DNA of 64,000 nucleotides from Meghimatium bilineatum (GCA_034231615.1 CM067309.1:22625965-22689964), one strand, 5' to 3'; numbered from the stretch's first letter, positions 47,401 through 61,800 are shown. The notes: a model not told the origin generated them from the letters alone. Translations and numbers: made by a program.

Positions 47401-49735
47401 ACCCACAGGCAACGGGTGAGTAAGTAAAACAAACATATAAGCAAGAGATTGAAACAAGACATGTAGTGACAATTATTTCACAGGTGGCAAGTTATCAACC
47501 AATTTTCCTTAGTTCATCCTGCAACATGCCTGGAAAGAAGACAGTGGCCTTATTCTGTGAATCCTGAACTCGAAAAACAGACCCCAGTTGCCACATGGAC
47601 ATAAGCACACAACCATGAAAATTATCATCTAGTAATAACTTTAATCTGTGAGAAAAACATCAAGACTAACATAAAGATAAATTATAATGTAACAAGAATA
47701 ACATAAAGATAAATCATTAAGCAGCAAACTAACGTAACAAGAATAACATAAAGATAAATTATAATGTAGCAAACTAACGTAACAAAAATAACATAAAGAC
47801 AAATCATAATGTAACAAGACTAACATAAAGATAAATCATTATGCAGCAAACTAATGTAACAAGACTGACATAAAGATAAATGATTAAGCAACAAACTAAT
47901 GGAACAAGACTAACATAAATATAAATTATAATGTAGCAAACTAACATAACAAGACTAACATAAAGACAAATCATAATGTAACAAGACTAACATAAAGATA
48001 AATCATTAACCGATTCCCCCTTAGAGCGCAGTAGAGTCGCTTCTACGTGCTGACCCCTAGAGCGCCGCGGAGTCGCTTTTTTTTACTTGTGTGTTTGCGA
48101 TCGATATGACATTTTTGTGTGTGTGCCGAGTTTATTAGAAACCATGACCATTGCGTAGATCCGTGGTTTAGCTTCTGTTTTATGTTTTAATCGGAGCAAT
48201 TGGGCATAAAAATGATTTATTATGATTTATTTTTAAATTAGCGGAGTTTTAACCGATTTTCGAGTCGCTGCAAGCGCTTTCTTTTTACTTATGTCGTTGC
48301 GATCAATATTATATTTTTAGTTTGCGCTGGGTCTATTAGAAACTATGACTATTGCGTAGATCCGTGATTTAGCTTCCTGTTTTATGTTTAATCTAAGAGA
48401 TCGTAAAAAATGGATTTATTACGATTTTTTAAAAATTAGCGAATTATTAGACCTAGTTTTGGAAATGGAAGAGATTATTCATATGTACACTGATGATGAC
48501 AACTGTAGTTATGATGGAAATATGCACGATGTATGTAATTAGCGTATCAAATATAACGTGGAAAGTGACAGTGAAGTTCTTGTTAGATAGGCCTAATGTT
48601 TCCAACAAAGAGATGGACATGAATGGCACTAATTGTGATATCGCAAATTTCGCAGTAGTGATGTAGTTTTTCGAGTAGAAGTTGAGAATTTTGTACAAAA
48701 TGTTGGGTCTGTACATAATCTTGATGAGATTGCCACACATTATAAATACTTTAGCATCATTGTCAACAATGAGTTTATCAATTTGCAGCCGATTGGACAA
48801 ATTTGAATGTAATATAACGCAAAGAACAAGGAAAGAAGACATGCGCTGAACATCTGCAACCGCCAATGAAATAAAACGGCATTTTTTAAATGTATATTAT
48901 GATGGACCTGTGTATTCTGTTTGAGCATGGCATGTACTGGAGTACAGATGACAGGTTCAACATTTTGGGAATCTCACCCTGTTTGGAAAAAGTGGATTTG
49001 AGAATATATCTCAATATTTTCGTCTGAATATGACTCCTCTACTCAACACCCCAAAGGTAAAAAAAAATAATTTTCCCCACATTATGTAGAGTTTGACAGA
49101 TTATAATTTAAAACATATATGTATTAAATTATCTTTGATATAGGTTTATGCAAGACTATTCATTTTTCTGTTGATCTGCCAAGTCTGAGTGTGATATGAT
49201 GAATAGTTTGAAAGAAAATGCAATTTTGTCATCGTCATATCCATATTTTGGAGGAGTTGTGCCTCTTGTGTTAGGGATCATGGATTGACAATTGGGAAAT
49301 CTCATATGGGTGAAAGGGTTAAGCAACAAACTAATGTAACAAGACTAACATAAAGATAAATTATAATGTAGCAAACTAACGTAACAAGACTAGCATAAAG
49401 ACTAATCATAATGTAACAAGACTAACATAAAGATAAATCATTAAGCAACAAACTAATGTAACAAGACTAACATAAAGATAAATTATAATGTAGCAAACTA
49501 ACGTAATAAGACTAGCATAACACGATGTTATGGTACACCAATGGTTACTTACTGAACAGTAGACGTGTAAGCGTAGGATGGAAAAGCAGACAGCTGATAT
49601 ATTTCTTATGTCCACGGATGACAGCATACATAAGAAGTTGGCTGGGGTATATCAGCTTCACCATGGCACCCTCTCCTGTGTTAGAGAAGACAAGCACTGT
49701 ATAGACCGGGAAACTAAGTGCTAACCACTCTAGTG

Positions 49736-49823
<88 letters not shown>

Positions 49824-52800
49824 TATCGTATGCAGTGTTCATTCTCAAACTTGTGCAAATTAACCTTTAGCAAGCCAGATTAAAAAATACAAAACGTCTC
49901 CCTGCCACCGGATTCTTTTTTGAAAATTTGCGTTATTGATGGTGACTGTTTTGAAAATATGATAATTTTTTGGTTGTTAGAGATATTTAAATAATATTTG
50001 CACATATAAATAAAGAATTGAATTATGCATATATTGGTGTAATTTATGTACGTGTGTGTGTGATACCAGACGTATGAGAAAGTGGTAAAGACGTTTTTCA
50101 CAAAAACATATATTTTATAACAAATAAAGAGGAAAAAATAAGAAAAAAAATAACTTACCTTACATATCAAATTCCTTGGCAACACTGTAAACTAAATCAC
50201 GCAAATCTGTTGTATTTATGTTCTTTCACTGCGAAATTATCAAAATATAGCCGGGGGAACTGTATAAAACATGTAGATTTGCAGTAAAATCATTCTTTGA
50301 GCTTAGGCATAGAGTTATTTTTTCTGCCACTTCAAAATATTCGATATCAAATGTACAAGTCCCAAACCAACACAGCATTCTGTATATTCACTGCTGTGAA
50401 ACTAAATAACCTAATAATCCATGATTCAAGTCACGATTCAATGTTATTTTATTCAAAATACGATGAAATAAAGGTCTATAAAACTGATCCATCATCATGG
50501 CATCGTACCGGTGTACAGAAGTGGTCAGATTAATTGCTCTTAAACTTTTACGAATAGTTAGCCATTCTCAAAAACGATCATTTCGGAAGTGGGGGATGTA
50601 CCGGCTTCGATTGCGCATGACCCCAGCTATGTGCACGGACTGTGGTACGTGTAAATCTCTCACGATATTATCGTTGGGTGGGCCGGGCCGCCAAAAGCGT
50701 GCGCGACCATTTTGTTTCTTGGCGGCCGGGATTGATATAGGCTTGGTGAAGGTTAACAGGATGTAGTCTGGAGAACAGAATGTATTGTCATATGGCAACT
50801 TTGCAGCAATATCTGCCACCCCTGAGACTGGACAAACTTTTAGTTTTTAGGAGATATCAATAAACCAGAGGTGGGTGTGTTCACTGTTCACACCCACTGT
50901 CAATTCAATTGCAATTAGAAAATTCAAGGGAAATAAGAGATACCCTTCAATTGTCCCTTGGTGAAATCAGGGGAGGCAAGCCAGAAACTTGGCAGGTAGA
51001 CATCATCTAGTACCATTTCTGCAACAAAGAATGGATGCAACAGATCTCAACATCCCCTGCCTCTTGTTTTGGTGATGCACTCTGCTAGACTTAACCCTGT
51101 CCATCTTGTGATGTTATTATCCCACACGTATCTCTGTCTACCTCTTGCTCGTTTCCCTTTGACTTTACCTTCAAGTAAGGTCTTCAATAAGGTGTCATGT
51201 CTTTTAATGTGTCCAAAATATTTTATTTGTCTAATCTTGATTTCTCTTAGTAATTCTTTCTTCATATTAAGTGTTTTTAGAACCTCTTAACTTTGTTTAG
51301 TTCCTTCTCTTTCCATGATGTTCTCCCTATTCTTCTATACACCCACATTTTAAAAGGCAGCAATTCTGTCCTCTGTTTGTTTAGTGTCCATGTATCTGCT
51401 GAGCCATACGTTAATATAGAATAGATGTAACATTTTATAATTCTCATTTGAAACTTGTTTGTAATTTGTTTAGAGTTTATTATTTTCCTCATGTCATTGA
51501 GGGTACTTTTGGCCATTCCTATTCTCCATTTAACTTCTGTTTTACATCTGCCATCATTTGTGACAATGCATCCAAGAAATTGATGTTTTACTTGTTGAAC
51601 TTTCTGAATTCAGAAACTGTACATGCTGTAACTGCAGGATATATGCTAGATATAGCAGAATCGTGTATGCTATTGGGCGTTGAAGATCTAAAAAATGTGA
51701 GGGTGTGCTGGTATAAAATATGGAAGGTGTGCTGGTATAACTACATTGTGGATATGCAGTTGTTGCAAATGTGGAAAATATTCCATTATTATATTGAAGA
51801 CACCAGCGAGCTGTGGGTACTGTTAAATTTGTTGGATTGCTATTACTATTGGTGAGTTGTGGAGACAATCTTGCCATCACTGGCATTAGAATATCTTCCT
51901 TTGTTTCTGTAGCAGGAAATAACACAGGCACAGATACATCATGATCATGAACATTATCAGAATTATCAAAAACTCTCTTTTTTTTTATGCTGCCACAGTT
52001 CATACTTTGATGATGACTACACACGGAACATTCTAAAACAGTTAGGTTAGGATTAAAATCCATCCAGATATGGGCAATGTTAGTAGCTATCAATTTGGCT
52101 CAAGCTAGAGATTTACTATCCTTGTTGATTTGAGTTTATGATTTCGCATTACACACTTGACACACAATGTGGTTGAATGTTTTGTTTCACTATCGTCCAT
52201 GATATGTATCCCATAAATACTAGCCAGGTCACTTTGATATAAGCTACAGGACCGTGGTTTCTTCTGCATCCTTTTATCTTTCTTAGATAATGTTCTTCCT
52301 ACACAAATTCTGCACAAATCATTCAAAAATCGCATGTGTAGTGAACTGCAGTGATCCATCCTGTTTTGAAATAAATTTTAAAATATTATTAATACATTCG
52401 CACAAAAGAAACGTATAACATATACTTATTATAATAGTAAGCAAATTACTATTCTGTGTATGTGTAGCATGCAACGAACTTATTCGAACGTTTATGGGGA
52501 TCCAACCGCGATTGATAACTATCACACAGAACAAGTTCGTAGCGTTAATGCTACACAAAGAGTGAATTTTTTACATGATCTAATTGCGCAATGTAACTAA
52601 TTTCGATCATATATGCACAAGTAAAAGGAGATCTAACTAGATATACATACTAAACTAGTGTTTGATGGTGGCACAATAAGTTTATTTTGGACTTAATATT
52701 TGCCGACCATGAATTGATAAATTATCATGAAGACACGTTCGTAGCGTTAATGCTACACAAAGAATCTTTTACATGATCTAATTGCGCAATGTAACTAATT

Positions 52801-55800
52801 TCGATCATATTTGCACAAGTAAAATGAGATCTAACTAGATATACATGCTAAACTAGTGTTTGATGGTGGCACAATAGGTTTATTTTGGACTTAATATTTG
52901 CTGACCACGAATTGATAAATTATCATGAAGACAAGTTCGTAGCGGTAATGCTACACAAAGAATGAGTCTTTTACATGATCTAATTGCGCAATGTAACTAA
53001 TTTCGATCATATATGTACACGTAAAAGGAGATCTAACTAGATATGCATGCTAAACTAGTGTTTGATCGTGGCATAATAGGTTTATTTTGCACATTCTTAT
53101 GGTAAATGATGATCTAACAAATTTGACACTGTATGTAAAGTAATGATATTAGGCCTACTAAATTAACATGAAGAATAACGAACTTGACTTACCTGTATAA
53201 ATATTGAATGTGCACTGGTCAACAACAATGAAAATCTAATAGAACTTGTACAAAAATATGACGATGGAAAATGTTGAGTGATGCTTGCAAATGCACAAAC
53301 TCTGGCTGCTGTATAAAATGTGCAAAATTGTAATTGAGAAACGGTATCTTTGAACCAGAAGCGAAATCCAAGCCTCCACACGAATTATTTCATTCATTGC
53401 TGGGTAATAAATATGTCAGGTCTGTAACGCCCCTTCAGGACTACAAAAACTGAAATGCCTCGTGTGTGACCAAACTAAGAGTTAACATTTTGGTAAAGAA
53501 TAACATGTGTGCTGCGCCTTTCTGCCTGACACATTCAATTTCAGCATGGCTTCTGTGTCACTTTGACCCTATATGGGATGAGAAAGCTAACTCTACCCCA
53601 TAACCTCCTTATTCGCCTCTTACGATATGCATGGGTGGTAAACAGTGTTGCCATTCTTTTATATAAAAATTAGTTACCGTTAAGATCCGAATATAAACCC
53701 ATCCGATTGTAGGCCGAGAACCTAATTATCCCTTTCCGAAAGTGGAGAAAGTCTAAGATCCGACTATAGACTGACATCCCCAACTTAACAATGCCGGCAA
53801 TAATGAACTTCATCATCATAAGAAAGAACCAACATGCTAAATGGAAATCTTGAATGAATCAAGGAATGAAACCCTGGTGGCTACTGTATTCTGGATCAAT
53901 ATATCCGAAAATAATGAATACCCGGTAGGCTGACTTCCCTATCCATGGCTATAGACGGTTTATGAGGTGGCGAGACTTTGGGGAACAAAGTCTTTCCTGA
54001 ATGAATTGTCTGTGTTGGGTGTCTGGGCGTTATGACGAAGAACAGCGCTAGTGAATAGTAATAGTAATTACTACGTAACTATTATGTCACCGGGTTCTGA
54101 CAGTGATGTTTAAGCGGAAACGATGAATGGCAAGACAGCAAGATCACGTTTGTTTTTATAATGTTTACCGTGTGGGGAGAATACGGTAATAAAATAAACA
54201 TAACAGAAGATTGTGAAAAATGAGGATTGTAGACTATCAACCTGAGGAAGAGATTTAACTACGATCTATCTCAAATAGGAAACATGGATGAGACACCTGT
54301 TTGCTTTGATATGCCTTCTTATCGCACCGTTGAATGCAAAGTGCGAAGACAACGATGCCGTGAGATGGGGTTGTCGGTTTCTTTCATTCCTGGGGGACTT
54401 ACATCCCTCTTGCAGCCACTAGATGTCTGCCTGAACAAACCATTCAAGGACAGACTCCGAGCAAAATGGAATGACTGGATGGCATCATCTGATTTAGCAG
54501 TGACAAAGGGTGGTAACATCAAAAAAGTTGAAATCACCACAATCGTTACGTGGGTCAAAGAATCGTGGTCTGATATTTCATCCGAAATGATCATATCTTT
54601 CAAAAAGTGTTCAATAAGTAACGCAATGGATGGAAGTGAGGACGACACTATCTTAGAGGCCAATGCCGACGACGACAATGTACCAGAGATTGACAATATC
54701 CACCCTGATGTTTCCATGACAGATGATGGCATTCGTGAGTTATTTCAGACAGTGATTCGGACTTTGAAGGATTTCAATGACTGTTTGGACTGGCACCGGT
54801 AAGTTTTTCCTAAATTTTATCGATATTTGATGTTATTCTGTGTTCTGTTTTTGTGTCTACACTACAGATAATTTTGTTTAAACATTTTGCTGTACGCAAG
54901 CCAAACCTCCTATAATTTAGTCTGTTACTATCAAAACACTACCCAGTAGGGCTAGACTATAAACGCCAGTTACTGTTATATAGACGTCATTATATGCATC
55001 CAGTAACTACCGGTACCTACACTTTACCGTAGTTAGTTTAATAAATAACATCAGATACTGGTATACTTTTCTGACCAATTTCGATGATCAATTGAAACCG
55101 TTATGATAGAAATATATGTACCATAACGGTAAATAAATGGTAATACCCATTGCTAAAAATAGCGTTTCCGGGGAAATTATGCTAAAAAAATGACGGCATG
55201 TCTGAAATAACGATATAGACCTAGTAAGTGAGTTTTTATCAAGAAATATCAGAGATTTCGAAGGAAATATTGTATGATATATAGAAATTAATGTAATTAG
55301 AGGCCTAGCATTATGGTAAGTATGCTCTAGATTGCTGGTGAGTCCTAGTCATTTTATCCTGGCTTAATATATCGGGACATGTTTTTTTTAGTGTTTTTCT
55401 CCTTTTTTACTGTGATTTGGGCGTAATTTTTTTTTAAATTTGATCTTACTCGAATATAAGTCGAGGAGTATGAAGTCATCTCTTTTTTTTGTCCAAAAAT
55501 TCTCGGTTTATAAACGGATCTTAACGGTATATAGGATATAGAACAATAAAAATATATTCGTCCGGCAGCAAATAAATAAACTTGAATGTTACAAAGAATC
55601 AATTTTGGCAGTGGTGAAACTTGTTTGGTTTAGACATGTAACGAGACACAACTCACTTTCTAAAGTTATTTTGCAAGGAACAGTTGAGAGTGGAAGAAGA
55701 GGCAAAGAAAATCCTTGATTGACAACATCAAAGAATGGTCTGAGCATGATTTTTCGACACTCATCAAAATGGCTGAGGCTAGAGATGTTTGAAGGGTTTT

Positions 55801-58800
55801 TTTTGTGCTGTTTTCATTGTGACATCCCTACAACTCTGACTGGTTATGGAAACCTGCGTACACCAGATTCTGACGTATTTTACAGCCATGTATTATTTTC
55901 TTCCACATGCACCTACATTTATATTGAGTTTGCTTATTTGTTTATGATTGAACCAATGCATAGCACCTGAGCTATGTGTGAGCTATAAGTGCTCAGTCTC
56001 CCCTAGCAGACACTGCAGAGTATACATCCGATAATTCCAATGTTTCCCTAGTTAAACACATATATTACTTTGTCAGATATATTTGTACCATATTTGATAC
56101 TGAGTCTAACATAACATAACATACGGTTACCTGCAACAGCCAAGATGTTAACCTTTTTCTTGTTTCCAGTTTCAATTGTCGTCCAAGCCAGAGTATAGAA
56201 ATTCTATCAAAATAAGATATTAAAAATTATGTCAAAATAAATACAAAATAGAAATTTTTTCAAAACAGACTAAGTTTTGCAAAAACAATCTTCATTCTCC
56301 TGTCGAAGTCAAACACCGACATGAATTTCTTCAATGAATTGTACTGTGGTCACCAGCTTGTAAAGGGCTATAGAACTTATCCATCAGATGGCCATCATTT
56401 TCCTTGGTGTGGTACAGTGTGCAGTTCTGTCAAATATGTTCAGTGTTTCTGCAGAATATCTAAAGGAGTACATAACAGTGTCATCAATTCCAAGACTTCT
56501 ATACATGTTCTTTGAGCCTATTGTTACTTGTTCTCAATCTAAAAATGAATATTTGCTCCTTTCTTCCAAGCTTGTGGTGGTATAGAAACTCTGCCAAAAT
56601 AAAGTATAGTGATGTCACTCACTGTTACAGTGAACACCCAACATCATGGTATTTTTGGGTCAATTTTGTCATTTTATGGAATGGGTTGTCAAATCCCAAC
56701 CCTCTTTACCCCTTCTTGTTGCATACATGGCAGGAGTCACAAAGTGTTATAATTTTGTGCATTCCATCAAACCTGGCAATACGTGGACAGCAAATAAGAA
56801 TATATAAAAAACTAATGAGTTTCCAAAACTGTGGAAGCAGATTCTATAAACTTCACAGCAGATCCTAATCACCAAATGCCATGACAACAACACGCCCATT
56901 ATCTTCAAATTTCAGACAGAAGACATGCTCGTGTCTTGTTCGATTCGAAAGGGCAGCAACGAATAGCAACACTGTGAAATGCCATGTTATTTCATAAGAG
57001 ATGACAGACATTTTGGGAGTGGAGTTAGCTGTTTCATTTCATAGATCAAATTGTTTTAAAAGTCATGCTGAAGTCAGATATATCTGGCTAAAGACGCACA
57101 TATCCCAGTCAAGCTGTAAACCATGACACAATGTAATCCGTTCTCCTGAATATATCCTGCTCGTCCGTGAGTTGCCAACCTAAGAGGGTAGCAAAAAATA
57201 GCAGCACTCTTTACCTTCCATGCATGTCGTAAGAGGCAACTAAGGAGATTATTGGGTGGAAGTTGGCTGTCCCATCCCATATAGGTTCAAAGTGAGCAAA
57301 AACCATGCTGAAGTCAGGTGTGTCAGGATGAAAGGCGCAGATATCGCCACAATGCTGTAAACCATGACAACACATTCTGTTCTCCTGACTACATCCTGCT
57401 AATCTGCAGGAGTTTGGGAACGAATGCAGAAGAAAATAAAGTAGAAGCAGGAAACAAAAGACTAGGGCACATACAAAAATCATAAAATTGGTGAGACGGA
57501 CTAGTGTACACTTAAACCTCAGAAACTGTAGAATACATCCATCAAGCAGGTTAGCTCTACAAAAAAGAGCAAAGAAAGTATAGTTTCTAGAAACTGTGCT
57601 GCTACTGAATTTGAGGGGTTCAATAGATGACCTGAGTATGTCACACAGTTCATTAGTGAATGACAAGAACAACAGAGATTATATAGCTTAATAAGTCAAG
57701 TGTAAACTGGTATAGATGTGGGAGAGACTACAGGGCAGCAGCTTAGACCTGGTGATGTCAGTGTGACTGCCATTAAACCATGCTTCTCAGATGACAGGAC
57801 AAAATATGCGCCTAAGAACTGGTATATCCACTAACTTGGTATCTCATGGCATTTTAATCTTAAGGTCCATCATTCCTACATATAAATACCTTATTGTGTA
57901 GTATCAATTTTTCCTTTATTTTTGTTTTGTTCCTCTAGTTTTTACACTATCAGTTGTCATTCATACTATTCCGGATTCCAGGCATGTGTACTCATTAGCT
58001 CTGTTATGTTATTGCCAACAGTACTGTCTATTACTCAGCTTGTGCTTGCTGTGTTCTTGATAAATGCATTTTAGTGGAAATGTCAGTTTTTATGTTTTTC
58101 CTGTGTTTTCAGTAATTAGTAAATCTTCATTAACCTGTTTCCAATTGTCACCTGTTAAACCTGGAGACCTCTGCAGACATTGTCATAGTAACATATTGAA
58201 AGAAAAAAACATCTTAGCATAAATTCCGAAAAAATTAACTCCTTCTCATTCTCAAGATCCTACTTGATCTCTCTTATATATAGTAGGACAATGATCCTAG
58301 TAGATTTCCAGCAAGATCAATTCTCATGATCAATTCAATGAATATGTGTTAAAACTGTAACAAAATATTGAAATACTTACTTCATTTTTGTCTGTGTCTT
58401 GAAAACGTTTTAACACTTGTTGTGTCTCAACATCGATTATACAGATTGTCTTTCCGCCACAAGTGGCCAACAGGTTTGTTGTCTCTTCTGATGATAAAAT
58501 CGTTTTGGTCAAAGCAACAGATATTTTTTTAGAGACATCATAGGTGATCTAACTTTACAGTAATTATAATTACTTCATATCAGGTAAAATGACAAAACAA
58601 TAATCTAAATACAACTTTTTTTATTGTCTATTGTCTTTCCCCAGGTGGTTTGTGATCCACTCTTGCTGTTTTCGCAGAATTAGAGGCATTGTGCCTGTGT
58701 CCATCGAGTACTGAACATTTTCTTTCTGGGCATGGTTCTTGTATGGGACAGCATCGACGGTAGAGATCTGATCTGTTAGGAACACCGAGGACTAGAAGTA

Positions 58801-61800
58801 CGATCTTAAAACTGAGCAGCACTTTAGTTCCGATTTCCTTTTAACGTTTTCCCTTTCTGCTTGCATGTAATGCTGCCCTCTGGCGCAGTGCTGTACTTTC
58901 ATTGTACTTGATACATTGTCTTTTGGACTCATTATTCATTGTGATATCTGCCCATTTCAAGTCAATGCATTGGCCGCCCCTGCAATGCTCGAGCCGGACT
59001 GAGCTGCATTGCCACAGGTATGGGAGATATTGCTTCTTTTGCAATCAATTTTCATTCCATCTGCAGCCTCCATATTCCTGGACATAATCCCAAAAGTGTT
59101 AGCCAGAAGCAGCATGAGCCGCATACTTCTGTTCCAGGGTGCGCCATGAGGAAGTACTTTTGGGATTTTAAATGTCTTAGAAAACTCTTTAAAATTAGTT
59201 GTGAAGAATTCAAGTCAAACAAGAGAAGACATGAAACAGCAAGAATTTTCTATAACAACAATAAGAAAACAATGGACCTATATCAAACATTTATTTATAA
59301 TGAATGAAAACAGGCTGCTACTACAAGCATTAAAATGGCAAAAGAAAGATAGGAAGACCAGAGAGACTCACCGCAGAGCCAATATGGGTCTCAACAACAT
59401 TCAAGAATTACATATAGTAGCATCACATTGCTCAAACTGGTGAGTACTGGTTTCTGTCCTATGCACTATATTCAGCGCTGAAGGAATATGAATTTTCTTC
59501 TTCTCGAACTCCAGGAATTGCAAGCTATTAGCTCTTACTACCTATTTGCAGTTGGGAGATTTCTTCGAGCTTTCTTTCATACCCAGGAGGCTTCAGCTTA
59601 GTGCAATGCCTATTGAAGGAGCTTTCTACTCAGAGGGGGTATTCCGGTATATGTCACGAGACGAGCTGATAATTTGCCTGGGTCACCCATTGTTTGTCTT
59701 TCCTCCGACGAGGCGCTTAGCAGCCAGCGAGCTGTTCCTCATGTAGGAAGACCATTCCATTACACGGAGTTGATACACCTTCGTAGACGAGGTGCTACTT
59801 TGTCAAACACGTCAGGAGTCTGGGATTTAACCTGTGCATTTTTAACGCACTCACCTCGTCCGCTTGAGATGGCCTTTCAATCCATCGCCAGGTGCGGACT
59901 GTGTATTTTGACTCTTCTCCATTGCGTATATCACTCAAAGATGTAGGTAAAATACGAATCTCGGAAAAGGAGCTTCGCAGTGGGTCTTTGGGTACTGAAC
60001 CCAATTCTCTCTGTGTGTGCCGTGTTGGGCAACGCCTGACAGTCAAGTTGGGCTTGGTTTGCCATGTTGTTAGAGACTTGTGCCCTATTCTACATTTCCC
60101 GCAGTGTCCAGAGCTCGAGTCTCACCACTGCTTTGGTCAGACAATTGAACAATGCCCTACCCAACATTTATTTCATTCTTGTCCTGTGTGCAATGGGGAT
60201 CTTCTTCTTCAGCGTTCATTCTCAAACTCCCACTGGATTTGTAACAGGACAATGATCCTACAAGATTTCCAGTTGAATGTAGTCCAGAGAATGGAATAAT
60301 CATTGTGTTGCCGTTTTATTTGTGCCAATGGCCCAACACATCCGTCTTTGGTGGTCAATGGGGATCTGTATTCAAAGCTTTTTCCAATACCCAGAAGTGC
60401 ATGTTCAAGTTGGCATATCCAATACTTAAGTCATGACTCCTACTGTGAATGAGGTCAATTGTGATGGGACATATGAGCTTCTGTGTGTTCTTGAGCATGA
60501 ACAGCACTTCAGCCAATCTGCCTACTGCTGGACTATTGTAGCTTTGTTGTCACTGGATTGATTCACACACTAGCTCTACACTGCCCTCTAGCGTGTTTTC
60601 TTTTCCAGATTCGGTGTGTACTCATAAGATCACCGTCTGTTAGGGACATTGGCATTGGTCGCCCCTCCAATGTTTCTGCTTTTCAAGCCTGCCGAAACAG
60701 AATGCACAGATGTCGTGCATCACTGTGCGCCGACAGTGAAGTTGGATGTAATGGCGTTGAGGTTTCCGAGATATTTCCTGTCTCTTTGCAGGCAAATCTC
60801 ATTCGATCTACAGCATCCACATCCACGAGCCTAAAAGTGTTAGCCAGGAATACAGCAAGAGCAGCTGTATTTCTGTTTCCAGGGTGCACAACGAGGATGT
60901 ACTTTTAGGATCTTGGTTATCTGCTAACCCTCGGTCCACACGAGAGCAATGCGAGACCTTTTGCACCCCAGGAACATAGATAGACATAGAGGTGTACTAA
61001 ATAAGTCATGATAAGTCATACCTGGATTATCCAAAGATGGCTCAAATGCACATTTCCAAATTTTTGTCTCATCGTCATTACCTTTCTGGTTGTGACAACG
61101 TAGGAATAATGTAGGTGCATAGTCTTCTAAGAGTGGCTTGAAAAATAAAATAAACAGTATTCACAAATTGAGTTGATCTTAGCTGCTACATTTCAAGGTG
61201 GTGTTGATGAGGATGATGATGATGGAATCTAATGGAGTGCTTCCAGTTCCAGACTCATACATGTGTTGCCAGGGCCCAAAAAACTGGGAGCAAAGAATAG
61301 TGACAGTTACTTGTCAAGCAAGAAGTAACTAAGGATGTTTTGGAGTGAAGTTAGCTGTCCCAAACCATACAGGATCAAAGTGACCCAGAAGACATGCTGA
61401 AGTTAAGTTGTCAGGCTGAAATGCGCAGCGAAGCTGTAAACCAAGACACAACACATTCTATCCTCTGGACTACATCCTGCCGATCTACAGGAGTTAGAGA
61501 ATGAACACTAAAGTTCCATAGACTGGCGTTTCTTTAACATTCTTTTAATTGGGAGGTTTTTGAAAGCTTTCGCAAGTCTTCAGATAACTGTTTTACTCAA
61601 TGTGACTTCTAAATGAAATGCCACAAGCTGGACAGTCTTCGACTCTAGAGGGAACGTTGCTTAACTTTCTTACTATCACAAGCCATGCTGCAGACCATCT
61701 GCTTCCTCAGCGTTCATTCTCAAACTTCCGCTGGATCTCTCTTGCAGTAGGACCAAACTTCTAAATTTCAAGCAGGATGTAACCCAGAGAATGGAAATGC

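Larger units (their letters stand above)
51860..53400 (-). mobile_element. RAG1-N-like transposon (N-RAG-TP-like), partial
   Basis: The element is defined by its coding part plus an upstream exon and intron. A donor CAG|GTAAGT at 53,193/53,192 ends a probable non-coding exon of about 200 bp. The intron is 52,361-53,192 and contains three 200-bp tandem repeats. The acceptor TTCAAAACAG precedes the ATG at 52,359. Terminal inverted repeats and target duplication were not found, so the limits are approximate. It is bounded on one side by a LINE fragment and lies in an LRWD1 intron. Confidence 0.6.

Noticed and set aside
51860-53400. A complete RAG recombinase locus
   Set aside because: No RAG1 catalytic core and no RAG2 kelch sequence was found nearby; only the N-terminal zinc region is seen.
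29320-61136. EED rather than LRWD1
   Set aside because: The FYTLAWT and LAVAG blocks are shared, but LWDIGVP, the LEWP element and the VNTV..TDNN C-terminus fit LRWD1 only.
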